Assembly: GCA_944548615.1 (NCBI GenBank)
Contig: OX155973.1
Span: 19,321,543 to 19,385,542 of the forward strand
Direction of reading: 5' to 3'
DNA length: 64,000 nt
From: Micropterix aruncella
Lineage: Eukaryota; Arthropoda; Insecta; Lepidoptera; Micropterigidae
Positions 21,651 to 32,915 of this stretch are shown here, one piece after another. Below the pieces are notes generated by a model. That model was given only the letters and a program-made list of their open reading frames with translations. It ran no database searches and was not told the DNA's origin. The number at the start of each line of letters is the position of its first letter. Within the stretch, counting starts at the first letter, position 1. A program made the position numbers and the translations under genes.

Positions 21651-22882
21651 GACTATTTGATATTTTCAAGAGTAAAAAAAGAGACATAGGATAAAAAAGG
21701 TTAATAGTTGATTAGGTTTTTCGTAAAATCTTTTTAAAGAATTCGTTTATAGAATAATGCTTTGACGAAGAAATAAATATTTTTTAGTGAAACGGCCGAT
21801 TAAATATCTAATCCAGCAATATAGATTTTGTCAACAAAAATAATAAAATACTCTTTTTTGGAAAATGTCAACTATCAGGATATTTTTCTTTATTCTACAA
21901 TACAATACTGTTGTAATATGAATTAAAAATTATCCAATCTAAACATGTATTGGATTTTTGACTAATTTATGGACAATTCACATTTTGAATAACTTCTCTC
22001 CAAGACAAGATAGACGCTTGGACCTTATTATAAAAACAGACGTTTTGACAAAGTAAACTGTTGTACATTTTGCTAAGCCGGTGCCGATTTAGGGGTAGGT
22101 CAGATTTTTTTCTGGTAGTGTGTTGATGGAAATCATAATCCTCTTGTTGTTTTGATGGGATCATTCATCTTCTAGTCGGTCTTTAACATCCTGTAACATC
22201 CGGTAACATCAAAGGTAAAGACTGAAACTAAAGATTATATTTATTAATAATTACCAGATTCAGGGCAGTGGTTCCGAATTAAAGTATCAAATTGAGAACA
22301 AACTATCTTTTTAACTTCCGCTAATGATTTTTGGTTATTTCCGCAATAAACGTATGTTTTTGCGCCCATAATGGGTGATTGAAACCAGGTTAAACCGCCC
22401 ACGTTGACGCATCGATCGACTCATCAAACTACGTAAGCCTTGAGAATCTTTTTAAGGAAAAGTGCAAGACAGGCTCTTTTAAACATTAGTAGGAATTCTT
22501 GTTTTCCGAATACTAAAAATATGCTTATTGAAAACTTTTTACAACGATTTCATGATTTTATAATAGACCCACTTTGTAAGATATCTATTATTTGCTTTTT
22601 AATATTTTAAATTCTTAATATATATATTTTCAATAAAAAAACATTTAAACTTTTTATATCTTACTTTTAAAAAGTTTTTGTTGATGTAGACTGATGTGTC
22701 TGTTGCTATAAATCTAAGTTGTTAAAAATGTTTACCTTAGAATAAGCTCCGGTTTAGTTAGTCGTCTTAGGTACCTACTAGATAATATGACTTTTACATA
22801 TAGTATCAGCTGCTTTCTATTGGCTCCGAATAATTTAGGCTCAGCTATGTAATATGTGAATACTAATCGATATTACAAGAAT
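21651..22882. other. Unassigned AT-rich stretch
   Basis: No gene or second repeat copy is supported. A short direct repeat 'catcctgtaacatccggtaa' style cluster occurs near 22190-22210. Confidence 0.4.
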
Positions 22883-23409
22883 CTTCTATATATAAAACAA
22901 AGTCGGGTTTGTTCGAACACTTATAACTCGAGAACGGCTGAACCGATTTTCATGGTTTTTTATTTGTTGTATTTGTCTCCATCCCGATTAGCAGAATCAC
23001 TATTAAAACATTGGAAAATAAACGAAAAACTAAAATTAAAGAAAAAAAAATCCCTTACAAAATGTTCATGAGTTTCGTAACAGTCAAAACATTTAAAACT
23101 CTCCCCTCAAATTAAAGAACGTATACAAATTAAGGTTTTGAATCGACAACATATATATCCACAATATTCATATAATGGCGTATTTTAGATGTATTTTAGA
23201 TGTAGAAAAAATGTAGAATAATGTCAGTAATGAAAAAGGATTGACATATATATTGGTTGTCAAATATTTATGCGTGAGTTCAGAAATTTATTTTTTATAA
23301 ACTAAGGAAAATATATCAAGCTACTTAAAATCATAAATTAAGTTCAGTTAATCTGTTAACACGACATTCATTGACTGTTAGGCGGTAAGAAGTTCGCCGG
23401 GTCAGCTAG
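22883..23409 (+). mobile_element. Complete Helitron-like element, 527 bp
   Basis: The element starts with TC after A (22883) and ends with CTAG (23406-23409) followed by T. The 3' hairpin 'ggcggtaagaagttcgcc' precedes the end. The 5' part carries 'cgagaacggctgaaccgat', a block common in lepidopteran short Helitrons. Its last 140 bases match 19190-19328 closely. No protein is encoded. Confidence 0.75.
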
Positions 23410-23960
23410 TAAGTAAATAAATCAGCTATTCTTTTTAAATCCTAGATATGTATTATGAGTCGGTAATTATTTGGAGTCAAATGTGGTATGACCGTCATCT
23501 TTCTGTATATGGCAGCTCCCCATCCACTGTAGGAACGATGACTGAAATCTAATTATATTGATATGTTTCTTTTTGTTTTTCTATTGTACGAAAGATGTCC
23601 TGAAACGTTGATTTCATTTTATTTTTATTTTTATTTTTCAGAAAACTTACAGCGTTTTAAACTTAATGCTAACACATATTATACAAATCTAGCGCCAATT
23701 AAAAGTTTTCACAATTAAACTAAATCTATTGTTACAGTGCAACGAGCTTCGAAAAAAAATGCAGGTTTAAATAAGGGGAAAGGGATAGGGAAGCCACATT
23801 ATGAGTTATGTAGATGTATTTAAGATATATGATGATATATAACATACATACATATATACATACATACACGTGCACAAATAATAAATTCATATAATAATAC
23901 GACAAGGTAATAATAAAATGTAAAATTATAGTTAATATAATAATAATAATTCTTAAGGCA
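23410..23960. other. Spacer with TACA simple repeat
   Basis: A short (TACA)n tract lies at about 23843-23872. Nothing else is recognised. It leads into the LINE fragment at 23962. Confidence 0.4.
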
Positions 23961-23961
23961 C

Positions 23962-24690
23962 TTGTGCTTTAGGGAAAATAAATCTGCTGAATCGTACAAG
24001 GATAGATTAGCTCTTTTTAAACTCGATAGTCTTGAAGATAGGCGTACAACTTGCGATATGATGTTTCTCTACAACGTAATAAATAACAATTTTGACAGTG
24101 CGTATCTGGTCGAAAAGATATCCATTCTAGCTCCTCCTCGCATTACTCGGAACCCGAATCTGTTTTATATAAAGAGATATAACTCTAATTACACGAAACA
24201 TTCCTTAATAAACAGAGCTATGACAACGTATAACGATAGGTTCGGGTACATTGATATTTTTTCATCAGTTAAAAGTCACTGGAAACCATTAAAAAATCCT
24301 ATCAGTCCTTTGTCCCTCGTATTTCATATAATGACTATTAATCGCTTGAACAGTTTACATGAATAGCTTTTTTGTAATTTTTTGTTTTTGCAATTTTTTG
24401 TTTTTTAAAATGTATCTTTGGTACAAAATATTGTTTATAATCTCAATGTAAAATTTCATTTCCATTTGTTTTTTGTTCTTTTCCTTTTTCTATAAAATTA
24501 AATTTGCTAAAAAATGTATATATATAAATAAGATATAATAACGGAGATATGTACTGTACACATTATAGATAGATAGTGTTAATATATAATTAGTCATAGT
24601 TTTATTGTTATATTTTGTATTGGTTATGTATAAACGCTGTTTGTTAACCAAATAAAATAAAATAAAATAAAATAAATAAAATATATATAA
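23962..24690 (+). pseudogene. LINE ORF2 3' end with A-rich tail
   Basis: A 134-codon frame (to 24366) carries 'YKDRLALFKLDSLEDRRTT', 'MMFLYNVINNNFDSAYLVEK' and 'ISILAPPRITRNPNLF'. This is the 'RL..L.L.SLE.RR...D..FLYK..N' block at the end of Jockey/CR1-like ORF2 proteins, also found at 56400. The stop is followed by about 280 bases of AT-rich 3' UTR and a tail of 'aaaataaaataaaat' repeats at 24650-24685. The frame lacks stops, so this is a comparatively young 5'-truncated insertion. Confidence 0.8.
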
Positions 24691-24884
24691 TACAAATCAC
24701 AATATATTTATGATGTTAATATACATATGAACTTTTATAGAAAATATTAGAAAATATTATACTGGCTAGAAAGCATTGTTATAGTGTAGTGAACAATACC
24801 ACAGCCTGCATACCTAACGGACGAAGAAATACCAATTAAACCTAGGGCTGTTTATCGTATATCTAATTTGTTCGAAGCAAGTAT

Positions 24885-26085
24885 TTGAAGATAAATTTAA
24901 AATATCCAAATATTGAAAATTTAGGTTTTATGATTTTAGATACTCATTTTTATAAGCCTTTATTTATCTGCCAATGTTTGTTAGTTTGTATGTTAATTTG
25001 TTTAGCTCAAATCTTGCAAGCTGAATTGGAACTTCCTTATCATATGAAGTTAAAATTTTACTTGTTAGTTCAGTTTCGACGATAATGCATTTTTATGGTG
25101 AGCATGACCTGATTCTCCACTTAGGATTGGCTCCCGATGAGGCTACTCTTCCACGGTCAACAGCACAGACAAAAAAATGTATTGGCATTCAATTATGATA
25201 GCCCGTTCTAAATTTCTCCATGGTATGGCTGCTACACCCAGGGTTGGCTTCCAACGAGGGGAGTACTAAAAGGTCGACAGCACAGAAACAAAATTTTGTA
25301 TACGCATTCTATTATGATGACGCCCGTTCTTAGTTTCACCGCAACCGAGGGGACTCCTCACTGGTCAAAAAATAGAGCTATCAACTACAACGGTCGAACC
25401 AGTCACCTCAAGAAGTTTTAACGATTGGTTATTCTATCTCCCATGAAGTGAACGCAAAAGACTTGGACAAAATAATTCACCGTCAAGCCGCGCCACATGC
25501 CCGTAAGAGGTCAACGCCTTATCCGCGAGATAGCCAGGTATGTTACCCAGAGGGCTTACACTCACGCCTTTACTTCCAATTGCGACCAGATTACTCCGGT
25601 CTCTCGTAAACCGAATGTATCGCAGACCACGGCGTCCTTTGCCCGGCTGTTCACCCGGGATCGGGTATGCGATGGGAAGAGCAGTCGCCGTAAGGTCAGC
25701 AACCACCCCCGCTCTATAGGAAACAGTACTGCTTCCAGACTCCCCCGACTGTTAGTCAGAGTGCACAATCGATTGGCTTACACCGCACGGTGCGCAGACC
25801 GTACAGGAGCGCCAGAAGGTTGACTCCTAGGGGAAACTAGCCCTAAGGTCAGAGTCCTGCTCGGGCTCGCACTTCATGCGTGGAGGCCGCCGGATGGATG
25901 TTGACCCGTGAGTGTGACCAACCCTGAACAAGTGGGTCTTCGTGGCCAACTCAGCAAGGGCCCATTGGCTGCCCCTCAACGGTCAACAGCACACACACGA
26001 AATTCTATATTGCATTCAATTATGATAGCCCGTTTTAAAAGTTCCACTATGACAGGGCTGCTGCACCCAGGGTTGGCTAGGGAAA
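24885..26085 (+). mobile_element. R8 element with 118-bp tandem unit, split by R1
   Basis: The lead-in at about 25030-25125 ('gataatgcatttttatgg', 'gacctgattct') matches 63495-63565. A tandem unit then starts at 'ggctcccgatgagg' (25126) and repeats at 'ggcttccaacgagg' (25245), about 115-118 bases apart. The unit includes 'acggtcaacagcacagac', 'attcaattatgatagcccgt' and 'atggctgct.cacccagggt'. After the R1 insertion the unit resumes at about 25973 and ends near 26085. Copies on the minus strand occur at 45130-45440 and 59290-59400. An internal minisatellite in a short non-coding element is known for some Helitrons, but this end structure was not verified. Confidence 0.7.
25384..25972 (-). repeat. 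R1 repeat inserted in R8
   Basis: This R1 copy lies inverted within the R8 minisatellite. The flanks 'cctcactggtcaa' (left) and 'cctcaacggtcaa' (right) are the same R8 position and may be a 13-base target duplication with two changes. The plus strand has a 108-codon frame (25497-25823) containing 'ASFARLFTRDRV' and 'NHPRSIGNSTASRLPRLLV', which recurs in four other R1 copies. Confidence 0.85.
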
Positions 26086-26429
26086 AAGCATATTAATAAA
26101 AATTTTTACTATTAACTTATATTTTCGGTGAATTCATTATATTTGCGCCTTCTTTGTGGGACGGTGCATGCGTAATATAATGGCATACTTGATTCATACT
26201 AAGGCCTATCTTCTCTTTCTCTCAATTTTAAGAAATGACATGGATTTTTAGGCACGTTCCACTACGATCGTTTATTAAAGGAAATTGGATCGATCTGTCG
26301 ATTAGACAGCTATAATTCGATTAAAGATCATTGCATTCTATTTTGTTTCACCGAAATAAGATTTGTCTCGAAGTCGGTAGCGGTTTATTTGTGCATATAC
26401 AGACTCCGAAAGACGCGGTTTAGCTTTTG
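26086..26429. other. Unassigned spacer
   Basis: No gene or repeat is supported in these ~340 bases. Confidence 0.4.
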
Positions 26430-27786
26430 GATATGTTAACCAGTTGCCTGATGTTATGGGCCCTTGCTGAGTTAATGGGCCCTTGCTGAGTTGGCCACGA
26501 ATACCCATTCTGTTCAGGGTTGGTCACACTCACGGGTCAACACCTATCCGACGGCCTCCACGCATGAAGTGCGAGCCTGGGTAGGACTCTGGCCTTATGG
26601 TCAGTTTCACCTGGAGATCAAACTTCTGACGCTCCTGGACGGTCTGCGCACCGTGCGGCGTAAGCCAATCGACTGTGCAATCTGACTAACATATTGAGAT
26701 GTCAACTACAACGGGCGAGCCCGTCACCACAGGACGTTTTAACGATTAGTCGTTCTATCGACCTGCAGTGAGCGTAGAAGACTTTGGACATAACAATCCG
26801 ACGTCTAGCTACGCCACAACCCGTAAGAGTCCAACGCCTTACTGCGAGTTAGCCAGGAATAAACCCGGCGGGCTCGAGATACTCGCGCCCTTACTTCCAA
26901 TTGTGACCAGATTTCTCCGGTCTCTCGATCGGTTCCGAGTTCGAGGTCGCTTGCGCGGTCCTCTCCCTTATGAAGCGGTGAAACGGAGTAAACCGAATCT
27001 ATCGCGGACCAAGGCGTCCTTTGCCCGGCTGTTCACCCAGGATCGGATGGCCAATGGTCAATTCAAGAGCAGTCGCCGTAAGGTACACAACCACCCCCGC
27101 TCTATAGGAAACAATACAGTTACCAGACTCCCCCGACTGTTAGTCGGAGAGCACAATCGATTGGCTTGCGCCGCTCGGTGCGCAGACCGTCCAGGAGCGC
27201 CAGAGGTTTGATTCCCAGGGGAGACTGGTTGACCCAGTGTCCTACCCAGGTTCGCACCCCGTACGTGGAGGCCATCGGATGGGTGTTGACCCGTGAGCGT
27301 GACCGACCCTGAACACATGGGTCATCGTGGCCAACTCATCATGGGCTTGTTAGCTCCCAAACTCTGACTAACAGTCGGGGGAGTCTGGAAGCAGTATTGT
27401 TTCCTATAGAGCGGGGGTGGTTGCGGACTTTACGGCGTCTGCTCTTTAAACGACCATCGGCCATCCGATCCTGGGTGAACAGCCGGGCAAAGGACGCTGT
27501 GGTCCGCGATAGATTGGGTATACACCGTTTCAGCGCTTCGTAAGGGAGAGGACCGCACAAGCGACCTCGAACTCGTAACCAATTGAGAGACCGGAGTAAT
27601 CTGGTCACAATTGGAAGTAAGGGCGTGAGTGTCGGCCCGCCAGGTAACATTCCTGGCTATCTCGCGGTTAAGGCGTTGGCCTCTTGCGGGCTTGTGACGT
27701 AGCTAGATGGTGGAATGTTTCGTCCCCAAGTCTTCGACGCTCACTCCAGGGAGATATGTGCGTATCAGGCAACTGGTCAACATATC
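26430..27786 (+). repeat. Outer R1 copy, interrupted and flanked by 23-bp inverted repeats
   Basis: The first third of R1 in forward orientation (26453-26692) ends at 'tctgactaaca', and the remaining part resumes at the same sequence at 27368 and runs to about 27755. The reversed R1 copy lies between them. The outer copy has lost its last ~60 bases. Bases 26430-26452 and 27764-27786 are inverted copies of each other with one mismatch. They are not part of R1 as seen elsewhere. At the left boundary 'gggcccttgctgagtt' is duplicated in tandem (26459-26491). Confidence 0.85.
26695..27362 (-). repeat. Inner R1 copy with 11-bp target duplication
   Basis: This full-length R1 copy (~665 bp) lies in inverted orientation inside another R1 copy and is bounded by the direct repeat 'tctgactaaca' on both sides. 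An 11-base duplication fits LINE-assisted insertion of a retroposon. The plus strand has a 147-codon frame (26768-27211) with 'RVRGRLRGPLPYEAVKR', 'ASFARLFTQDRMANG' and 'GEHNRLACAARCADRPGAPE'. Within R1 read in the opposite sense, a pol III B-box-like sequence 'gggtcaacacc' (10 of 11 positions to GGTTCRANNCC) lies near one end. Confidence 0.85.
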
Positions 27787-28440
27787 TCTGAGCATAACAG
27801 CGTTTTTCGGATTGTGTGTATCTTTCTGTGTTACACCTTTATGAGTATCTCCTCATTGCCGGTTTTAAGTCATTTAAGATACCGTCATACGTAATCGTCA
27901 TTACTGGGATGATTGCATTCGAAATAGCCAGTCAGAAAACAACATTTTCGAATAAAAAACGATTTAAAATGTTTGTTATACAATGTATGCTTTAACGATA
28001 TTGACATATTTAAAAAACCAAAATAGTCGATCCTTTGTTAAGGCGGTACGTGAAAAGCTGAATATCAGATCGGATTGAATTAGCATGCACATACAAGCAC
28101 TCACAAGCACATTCGCACTACAGATACACACACCCAAACACACCCATGCATACACACACACACACATACAAACACATACACACGCACACATACACGCTCT
28201 CCATCACACAAACACACAAAAACATCCATACACTCGCACATAGCTATTAATAACCGTTAATTTTAAATTCTTTTTGTTTTTCTTTGTATTGTATTGTTTA
28301 GCATATTTTGTAATCCTTGTATAGCAAATAATTTAAAACATCGTTGGCTTTACTACTATTATATATTATGCGAATATGTTATTTTTTTATGCTGTATGTT
28401 TTTAACAAAAATAAATAAAATAAAAATAAAATAAATAGAT
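27787..28440 (+). repeat. CA-rich block and A-rich tail, probable LINE 3' end
   Basis: A degenerate (CA)n region (28085-28235) is followed by about 170 bases of AT-rich sequence and 'aaaataaataaaataaaaat' at 28405-28437. The order CA-rich, T-rich, (AAAAT)n tail resembles the 3' regions after the LINE frames at 24366 and 56710. No coding remnant was found ahead of it. Confidence 0.45.
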
Positions 28441-28721
28441 ACACCGAGAAAAATATAATGATGTGATACAGGGAAATACACAAGTTTCAACAAGGATTAC
28501 GTATATAACTTGGACTGTGGTCCATTCGAATGAATGAAATGACGCGTAATGGTGGTGGCGTGACGGTAGTTACCATGACGTAATGTTATTTCATTACATT
28601 GCGACCTTGGGATCTCGCTTTTAACATGACAGCATGTAGTAGTATACATGCGGTTAAAGTCGGATACATCAATCATGTTTAAAAATTGCAGTATACGGTT
28701 ATTTCCGTATTCTTCTTCTTC

Positions 28722-28810
28722 CTCAGCCTAGTTTGGTCCACTCCTGGACGTAGGCCTCTTCCATCTTCTTCCATGTCTGTCTCTCAGCTGCTGCCCTTAG
28801 TATTTCCGTA
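28722..28810 (-). pseudogene. LINE ORF2 last codons (minus strand)
   Basis: On the minus strand the frame ends 'AAAERQTWKKMEEAYVQEWT' plus 'KLG' and stop at 28723. The pattern A..R..W...EA+VQ.WT..G closes the ORF2 of a LINE family widespread in moths. The following bases (plus strand 'ttcttcttcttcctcagcct') are its short 3' UTR. Confidence 0.6.
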
Positions 28811-29337
28811 TTAACCGTAAAGAAAATGTTGATACATATAATAGAGTAATGGAGTTGAACAAAATCTAAAGGAAGCTGCATCAAAATAAAATAATAATAA
28901 ACGTTTTTTGAAGGTATCTTGAACAATGGTGGGCTTTTGCACTAAGGTAATATTCTGTTAATCATAGAGTTGTTGAGGGGGTTACCGGATGGGAAGTTCA
29001 AACTGTTTGAACAATTATTGACTTAAAAAGAGTACAAGTAGAACGAAGTATTATGGCTTGTGTTCCAAATAATGTTATTCTGAATTGATTGGAGTGGGAG
29101 ACCATGACTTACCTTAACTTTCAGATGAGATGGTGAGGTAGTGATTATTAATAGATTAGATATGATGATAGAGATATAGCTAAAAAGACTATAACATGAT
29201 ATGAATTAGATGATACGATGATAGATAAGATGAGCATTTGTTGACCACGATAGAATGTGTAAAGTTCTGTGATATTGAATCCGTATCCATTGCCTGCTAT
29301 TCCGAAATAAAATGTGCTCGAATTTATGTATATGTAT
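28811..29337. other. Unassigned stretch
   Basis: No supported gene is seen. 29150-29250 is rich in 'gatgata' and 'gatatga' words, a possible decayed simple repeat. Confidence 0.4.
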
Positions 29338-29920
29338 ACATGAATTCCCTTCGAGTAGCGGCATAATTTCATGGCAGACCGCGCAATTTATTGGAATTTC
29401 TTGCAATATCGCCGCGCTGTATAATGATCGCATTGAAATTTTGTATATACATAGAATATTCAAATCTCATTTTGTAAAACAATTAGATAAATATGAGAAA
29501 TTCGAAAAAGTGAAAAAACTCGGCATTTCTAACTTGTACTTGTCTTACGGAAAAATACGGAACCCTATTTAGAAATTGTAAATACTATCGTGATCTTTAA
29601 GAGATTCTCTATCAAAAATAATATTTTGTTTTGCTTATTTACATACAAAAATATTTAGATATTTCATAAAAACCAATATAAATTTTGATGATTTCTCGAA
29701 AAAAAAAAATGATGATGTTTGACAATGGAATTTTACCAGAAATATCAGCGAAATGAGGCGCGAAATTATTCTAACGGCCGTCTATGTATCTATGGTAATA
29801 ATGAGATATTTGGTATGGATTTTAGGATGCGTTCGAATTAGAAAATAATATTACTGTGCGCTCCGGGAGCAAGCCGCCAATATTGGTCGTTACGTAGTCA
29901 ACGGTGTTCTGATGTGCAAC
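29338..29920 (-). repeat. R2 repeat copy (minus)
   Basis: This is the reverse orientation of 7365-7990, from 'gtagcggcataatttcatgg' (29354) to 'acggtgttctgatgtgcaac' (29901-29920). It is followed by a partial repetition of 'ttggtcgttacgtag'. Confidence 0.8.
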
Positions 29921-30439
29921 AAAATTTGGTCGTTACGTAGCAGAAGGAACATGAATCTTGCGCAGACTCCAATTTATTGAGAATCCCTTTATTGTGTCAT
30001 CGTACTTCCACCTGTTAGTCAAATTTAGTTTACAGTTCTACCTATCTGATAGATTGAAAGATCCTCTATCGGAAAATCGTATTTGTTTGAAATAATAACC
30101 TCTCTGTGTATTCCACATTATTACTAGTGTTGGAATAATAGCATTTCGAATGTATGCACATGGCTGGTTAACAGTACACAGTCATGTCAGTTATGCCAGT
30201 TTACAGGCATACATGTCATATAATCAATACAATGATTTAATCAATACAATCATTCAATCAATGAGAATTCTATAAATATGTGGTTAAGGTTGTCATATAT
30301 TTATTTTATTAAAATTAATAATATACGGGAATAAATTTAGATATATTATTTATTTTATTGAAAGTTACTTTTTTGTTAAATTCAACGTTTATTCATTTTA
30401 TCAAATGCAATAAATATTAAGCTATCCCCACATAAGCCA
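29921..30439. other. Unassigned stretch
   Basis: No gene is seen. Short near-repeats such as 'aatcaatacaat' recur at 30220-30260. Confidence 0.4.
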
Positions 30440-30598
30440 AACCTAAGGCGAGGTTAAGGCAATAAATGTTAACCTAAGGCAAATGTTAAGGCAAATGTTA
30501 AGAAATGTTATAAATTAAGGCAAATGTTAAGGCAAATGTTAACCTAAGGCAAATGTTAAGGCAGCAAATGTTATTGCAATAAATGTTAAGGCAAATCT
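30440..30598. repeat. Minisatellite, unit ~12 bp
   Basis: An irregular tandem array of 'aaatgttaaggc' with interspersed 'aacctaaggc' forms. It stands directly beside a fold-back element. Confidence 0.85.
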
Positions 30599-30606
30599 AA
30601 AATAAA

Positions 30607-30834
30607 ATTGCTGCTACTACCTATTTTAGATTAAGCTGAAGTTGGAAGACAGCTAAGTCCACAAAAGGCATGTTGGAGGAAAAGTACGTTTTTCCTTTGT
30701 GACTATTTATTACAATAAATAGGCACAACCGTAAAACGTACCTTTTCTCCGAAATGCCTTTTATTTAAATATCTGTCTTTGTTTCTAGATGGCTCCAACA
30801 TCAGCTTAATCCAAAATAGATAGAAGCAGCCATT
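30607..30834. mobile_element. Fold-back MITE
   Basis: Left arm 30607-30708 and right arm 30712-30834 are inverted copies. Pairs include 'ctattttagattaagctga' with 'tcagcttaatccaaaatag' and 'aaggcatgttggaggaaaag' with 'cttttctccgaaatgcctt'. Identity is about 80%, with an extra ~20 bases in the right arm. No coding sequence is present. Confidence 0.75.
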
Positions 30835-31340
30835 TTTAAGGCCTGCCTTTTGTACACTAAGTAGTAGAATTTTTTGCAACCCCTTGCAGGCTGTGAAAGC
30901 CTAAACAAATGCTATTGCTGATTTAATTACTTTATACCTGCCATGAAAGAGGTTGGTCGATGAGTACAAAACGGGTTATCCTATAGTTCTATTAGTTTAT
31001 TTTAAATTTAACTTCATTACTCCTACGTGTACTATACGATAATAAATTTAAAAAAACATTTATGTCACCCTAAGACTTCTCGGCAAGTAGCCAAAAACTG
31101 ATTCTATCTCGATAATAATTTCATAAATAAAATTGATGAGCGCCCTCTCTCGGTCGGCGGACGAACCCGATTATGTTCCGTTCAATCTGTTAGCCATTAG
31201 CCGAAAAACAAACCGTGCCGCCCAAGGCGTTAATATTTAATTAAAATGTATTGCGGAATTTCAATATTATTAGTGTAGTTTCAGTGGGGCTCAAAATAAA
31301 TATTTCAGTCCTCGTTTCGATTTTTTTCATCCTCGTCTGT
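30835..31340. other. Unassigned stretch with R3-like end
   Basis: At 31225-31280 'aaaatgtattgcggaatttc' and 'atattattagtgtag' match 45840-45875. The short 'tcctcgtctgttggtgggct' at 31331 resembles the outer end of R3. This may be a heavily deleted R3 copy with its usual neighbour. Nothing else is recognised. Confidence 0.4.
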
Positions 31341-31494
31341 TGGTGGGCTGGGAAAGTAATTAGGTTATCTAATGGTCGATTGTAAGATATATCAATAATG
31401 ATAAGTTTGTCATTTTTGCATTTTTTTAAAAATAGTTATTATTATAGTTAGTTATAATAGTTATTTTTTTTTAATATATATTATTTGTAATCAG

Positions 31495-31527
31495 TTTGAC
31501 ATCAGTGATATCATCACTGATGTCAAA
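31495..31527. repeat. Perfect 15-bp-arm palindrome
   Basis: 'tttgacatcagtgat', loop 'atc', then the exact reverse complement. A further partial copy 'atcaatgatgtcaaa' follows at 31530. Confidence 0.9.
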
Positions 31528-31934
31528 TTATCAATGATGTCAAAGGATACGAGGGTACATCCTTCTTTATTATTCCCTGCAGTAAAGTTAACGGGTTTCG
31601 CGATGATATTTTAAGAGCCCGGTTGCACCGTCGTCCGATCGGCCACAAACCGATTTAATTGCTCATGGTATTTTATTTGCGGAGTCTATAAAAGCTTCGC
31701 GGGCGCATGCATGCGGGTCGTATCGATGGAGCAGGGAAGCCGCAGGATACGACCATTGTTATGCAACTCAGGGCTGAGTGTTTTAAACGTAGGTTATGGT
31801 ACGGTTATAATTGAGATTCGACTGAAAAATCATGTATTTAACATTTCAAGTTATCAGAATCTAAATATAATAATTGGTCTCTATAAAATCGAAGACTATT
31901 ACGGTTGATTGGCATTATAAATAATATAAAAACG

Positions 31935-32195
31935 AATTTACCGCGTGAAGATTGTAGCACCCAACGTTTCGGAGATATTGCAACCGCCGTTGTCCAGGGT
32001 AGTCTGAAGTACTGTCGATCGTCATCTGCGGTTAGACGGCAAATTATTTCGCAGATTATAACGGTGGTGGGGAGGCAGGTTCAATACGCGCGAATTTTGG
32101 AAATCCGCCGTGCACACAACACTCATATCTTAAGTCCTTGCGCTCGGCGATCGGCATTAATAAATTTTAATAAGAGGCTTTTAAGAAAGATATAA
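31935..32195 (+). repeat. R4 repeat copy
   Basis: This carries 'gtagcacccaacgtttcgga', 'accgccgttgtccagggtag' and 'gcgcgaattttggaaatccg'. The last two match 44270-44290 and 44385-44410. A 96-codon frame crosses it but is not kept in the other copies. Confidence 0.8.
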
Positions 32196-32239
32196 TGGTA
32201 TTTAAAAAAAATGTTTTAAAAATCTAAATTACTAATATA

Positions 32240-32355
32240 CTAGCTGACCCGGCGAACTTCGTACCGCCTAACAATCAATAAATGTCGTGTTACAGATTAG
32301 CTCAACTTAATTTATGATTTTATGAAAGTAATACAATGAATACAAAATAAATATT
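32240..32355 (-). mobile_element. Helitron-like end fused to R2
   Basis: Minus-strand Helitron 3' end (CTAG at 32240-32243, hairpin 'ggcgaacttcgtaccgcc') whose sequence stops near 32355. There R2 begins abruptly in its middle ('tcctaaaatccatactaaat'). This is a chimeric junction. Confidence 0.7.
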
Positions 32356-32915
32356 AAGTTTCCTAAAATCCATACTAAATATCTCATTATTACCATAGAT
32401 ATATAGACGGCCGGTAGAATAATTTCGCGCGTCATTTCGCGGATATTTCTGGTAAAATTCCATTGTCAAACATCATGACTTTTTTTTTTTCGAGAAATCA
32501 TTAAAATTTTTATTGGTTTTTATGAGCCAATATCTAAATATTTTTGTATGTAAATAAGCAAAACGAAATATTAACTTTGATAGATAATCTAAAAAAGATC
32601 ACGATGGTATTTACAATATCTAAATAGGGTTCCCTTTTTTTTCGTAAGACAAGTACAAGTTAGATATGCCTAGTTTTTTTTTACTTTCTCGATATTCTCA
32701 TATTTATTCATAATTATCTAATTGTTTTACAAAATTAAATTTCAATTTTCTATATACGAAATTTCAATGCGATCATTGGACAGTTATTCTTTTTCTGATT
32801 GCTATAGTAGTACCATAGTTATAGTACTGTTTGTTGAGCGCGGCGCTATTGCAAGAAATTCTAATAAATTGCCGCGATCTGCCTTGAAATGATGCCGCTA
32901 CTCGAAGGGTTAAAT
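32356..32915 (+). repeat. R2 repeat, 5'-truncated
   Basis: This follows R2 from 'aaatccatactaaatatctc' to 'aatgatgccgctactcgaag'. The first ~90 bases of R2 are replaced by the Helitron-like end. Confidence 0.8.

Noticed and set aside
27976..28191. Cys/Val-rich frame on the minus strand
   Set aside because: It is the translation of a degenerate (CA)n region.
30440..30598. CRISPR-like array
   Set aside because: Repeat units are contiguous and degenerate without spacers; this is a minisatellite in a eukaryotic genome.
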